A DNA stretch of 7,760 nt from Planctomycetales bacterium (GTDB taxonomy: Bacteria > Planctomycetota > Phycisphaerae > SM23-33). Positions 7,653 to 7,760 of the stretch are shown here, piece after piece. The notes below the pieces were generated by a model. The model was not told the origin of the DNA, searched no databases, and saw only the letters and a program-made list of their open reading frames with translations. A program made the position numbers and the translations under genes. The stretch spans positions 1-7,760 of the forward strand of contig DAOVLV010000072.1 of assembly GCA_030631085.1 (NCBI GenBank). Direction: 5' to 3'. How positions within the stretch are numbered: position 1 is the stretch's first letter; each line of letters opens with the position of its first letter.

Positions 7653-7683
7653 TATGGGGACAAATACCATTATTGTCCCCATA
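7653..7683. repeat. Perfect 11-bp inverted repeat (hairpin) between convergent genes
   Basis: TATGGGGACAA (7653-7663) and TTGTCCCCATA (7673-7683) pair perfectly around a 9-base loop. A competing hairpin, ATGGTAT (7649-7655) with ATACCAT (7664-7670), overlaps it, so the two cannot form together. The element starts 28 bases after the lipoprotein stop and ends two bases short of the probable stop of the minus-strand gene, the usual place for a shared terminator. No T-tract follows the stem on either strand, so an intrinsic terminator is not proven. The T-run at 7631-7637 lies before the hairpin and lacks a strong GC stem of its own. A REP-like mobile palindrome is an alternative. Confidence 0.75.
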
Positions 7684-7684
7684 A

Positions 7685-7760
7685 TTACGGCGCTGTAATC
7701 AGGTTCAGGTCGTTCAGCGTGGTCGTGTTGTTCAGACGGGCGATCATCTCGTCCATCGTG
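7685..7760 (-). CDS. Probable 3' end of a convergent gene (partial, unknown function)
   Basis: On the minus strand the frame is open from the window edge for 24 codons to TAA (complement of 7685-7687). Twenty-one of the 24 codons end in G or C, like the other genes here, and the tail MDEMIARLNNTTTLNDLNL followed by ITAP is a plausible soluble C-terminus. The stop lies immediately beside the hairpin at 7653-7683, as expected for a gene end. The plus-strand frame sharing the same third positions is also open, but it has no start and reads as a Val/Phe/Arg-rich sequence, typical of a shadow. Too little is visible to assign a function. Confidence 0.45.
   Translation of the reverse strand, partial: TMDEMIARLNNTTTLNDLNLITAP

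Overview
The window is ordinary chromosomal-type bacterial DNA, moderately GC-rich, dominated by one-directional (+ strand) genes for large exported proteins. No tRNA, rRNA, CRISPR array, transposase or phage gene was recognised. The protein styles are common in environmental Planctomycetota (Phycisphaerae-like lineages): a parallel beta-helix joined to a beta-propeller opening with a 'WPxFRGPDxAHTGRSP' module, and a lipoprotein with a galactose-binding-like domain. This host assignment is an inference from style, not from a marker gene.

Layout. Bases 1-2460 hold the 3' part of a large gene whose start lies outside the window. After a 31-base gap with a clear Shine-Dalgarno sequence, 2492-5953 holds a complete 1153-residue paralogue of it. 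Its order is signal peptide, Ig/PKD-like domain, concanavalin-like beta-sandwich, right-handed parallel beta-helix, carboxypeptidase-regulatory-like beta-sandwich, basic linker, and an eight-repeat PQQ-type beta-propeller. The two genes align almost end to end from residue 332 of the second, and include a 67-base stretch of perfect DNA identity, so this is a tandem gene duplication. A 145-base gap (5954-6098) with one possible 31-codon ORF leads to a 508-residue lipoprotein gene (6099-7625).

The last 135 bases contain a T-tract, an 11-bp perfect hairpin that overlaps a second competing hairpin, and the probable 3' end of a convergent gene on the minus strand.

Working together (inference): the + strand genes look like one transcription unit building an envelope or extracellular assembly. 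Two related multidomain binding proteins differ mainly in aromatic-rich loops of the beta-helix, and are accompanied by a membrane-anchored lipoprotein that may bind carbohydrate. No catalytic site could be identified in any of them, so a structural, adhesive or glycan-binding role is as likely as an enzymatic one.
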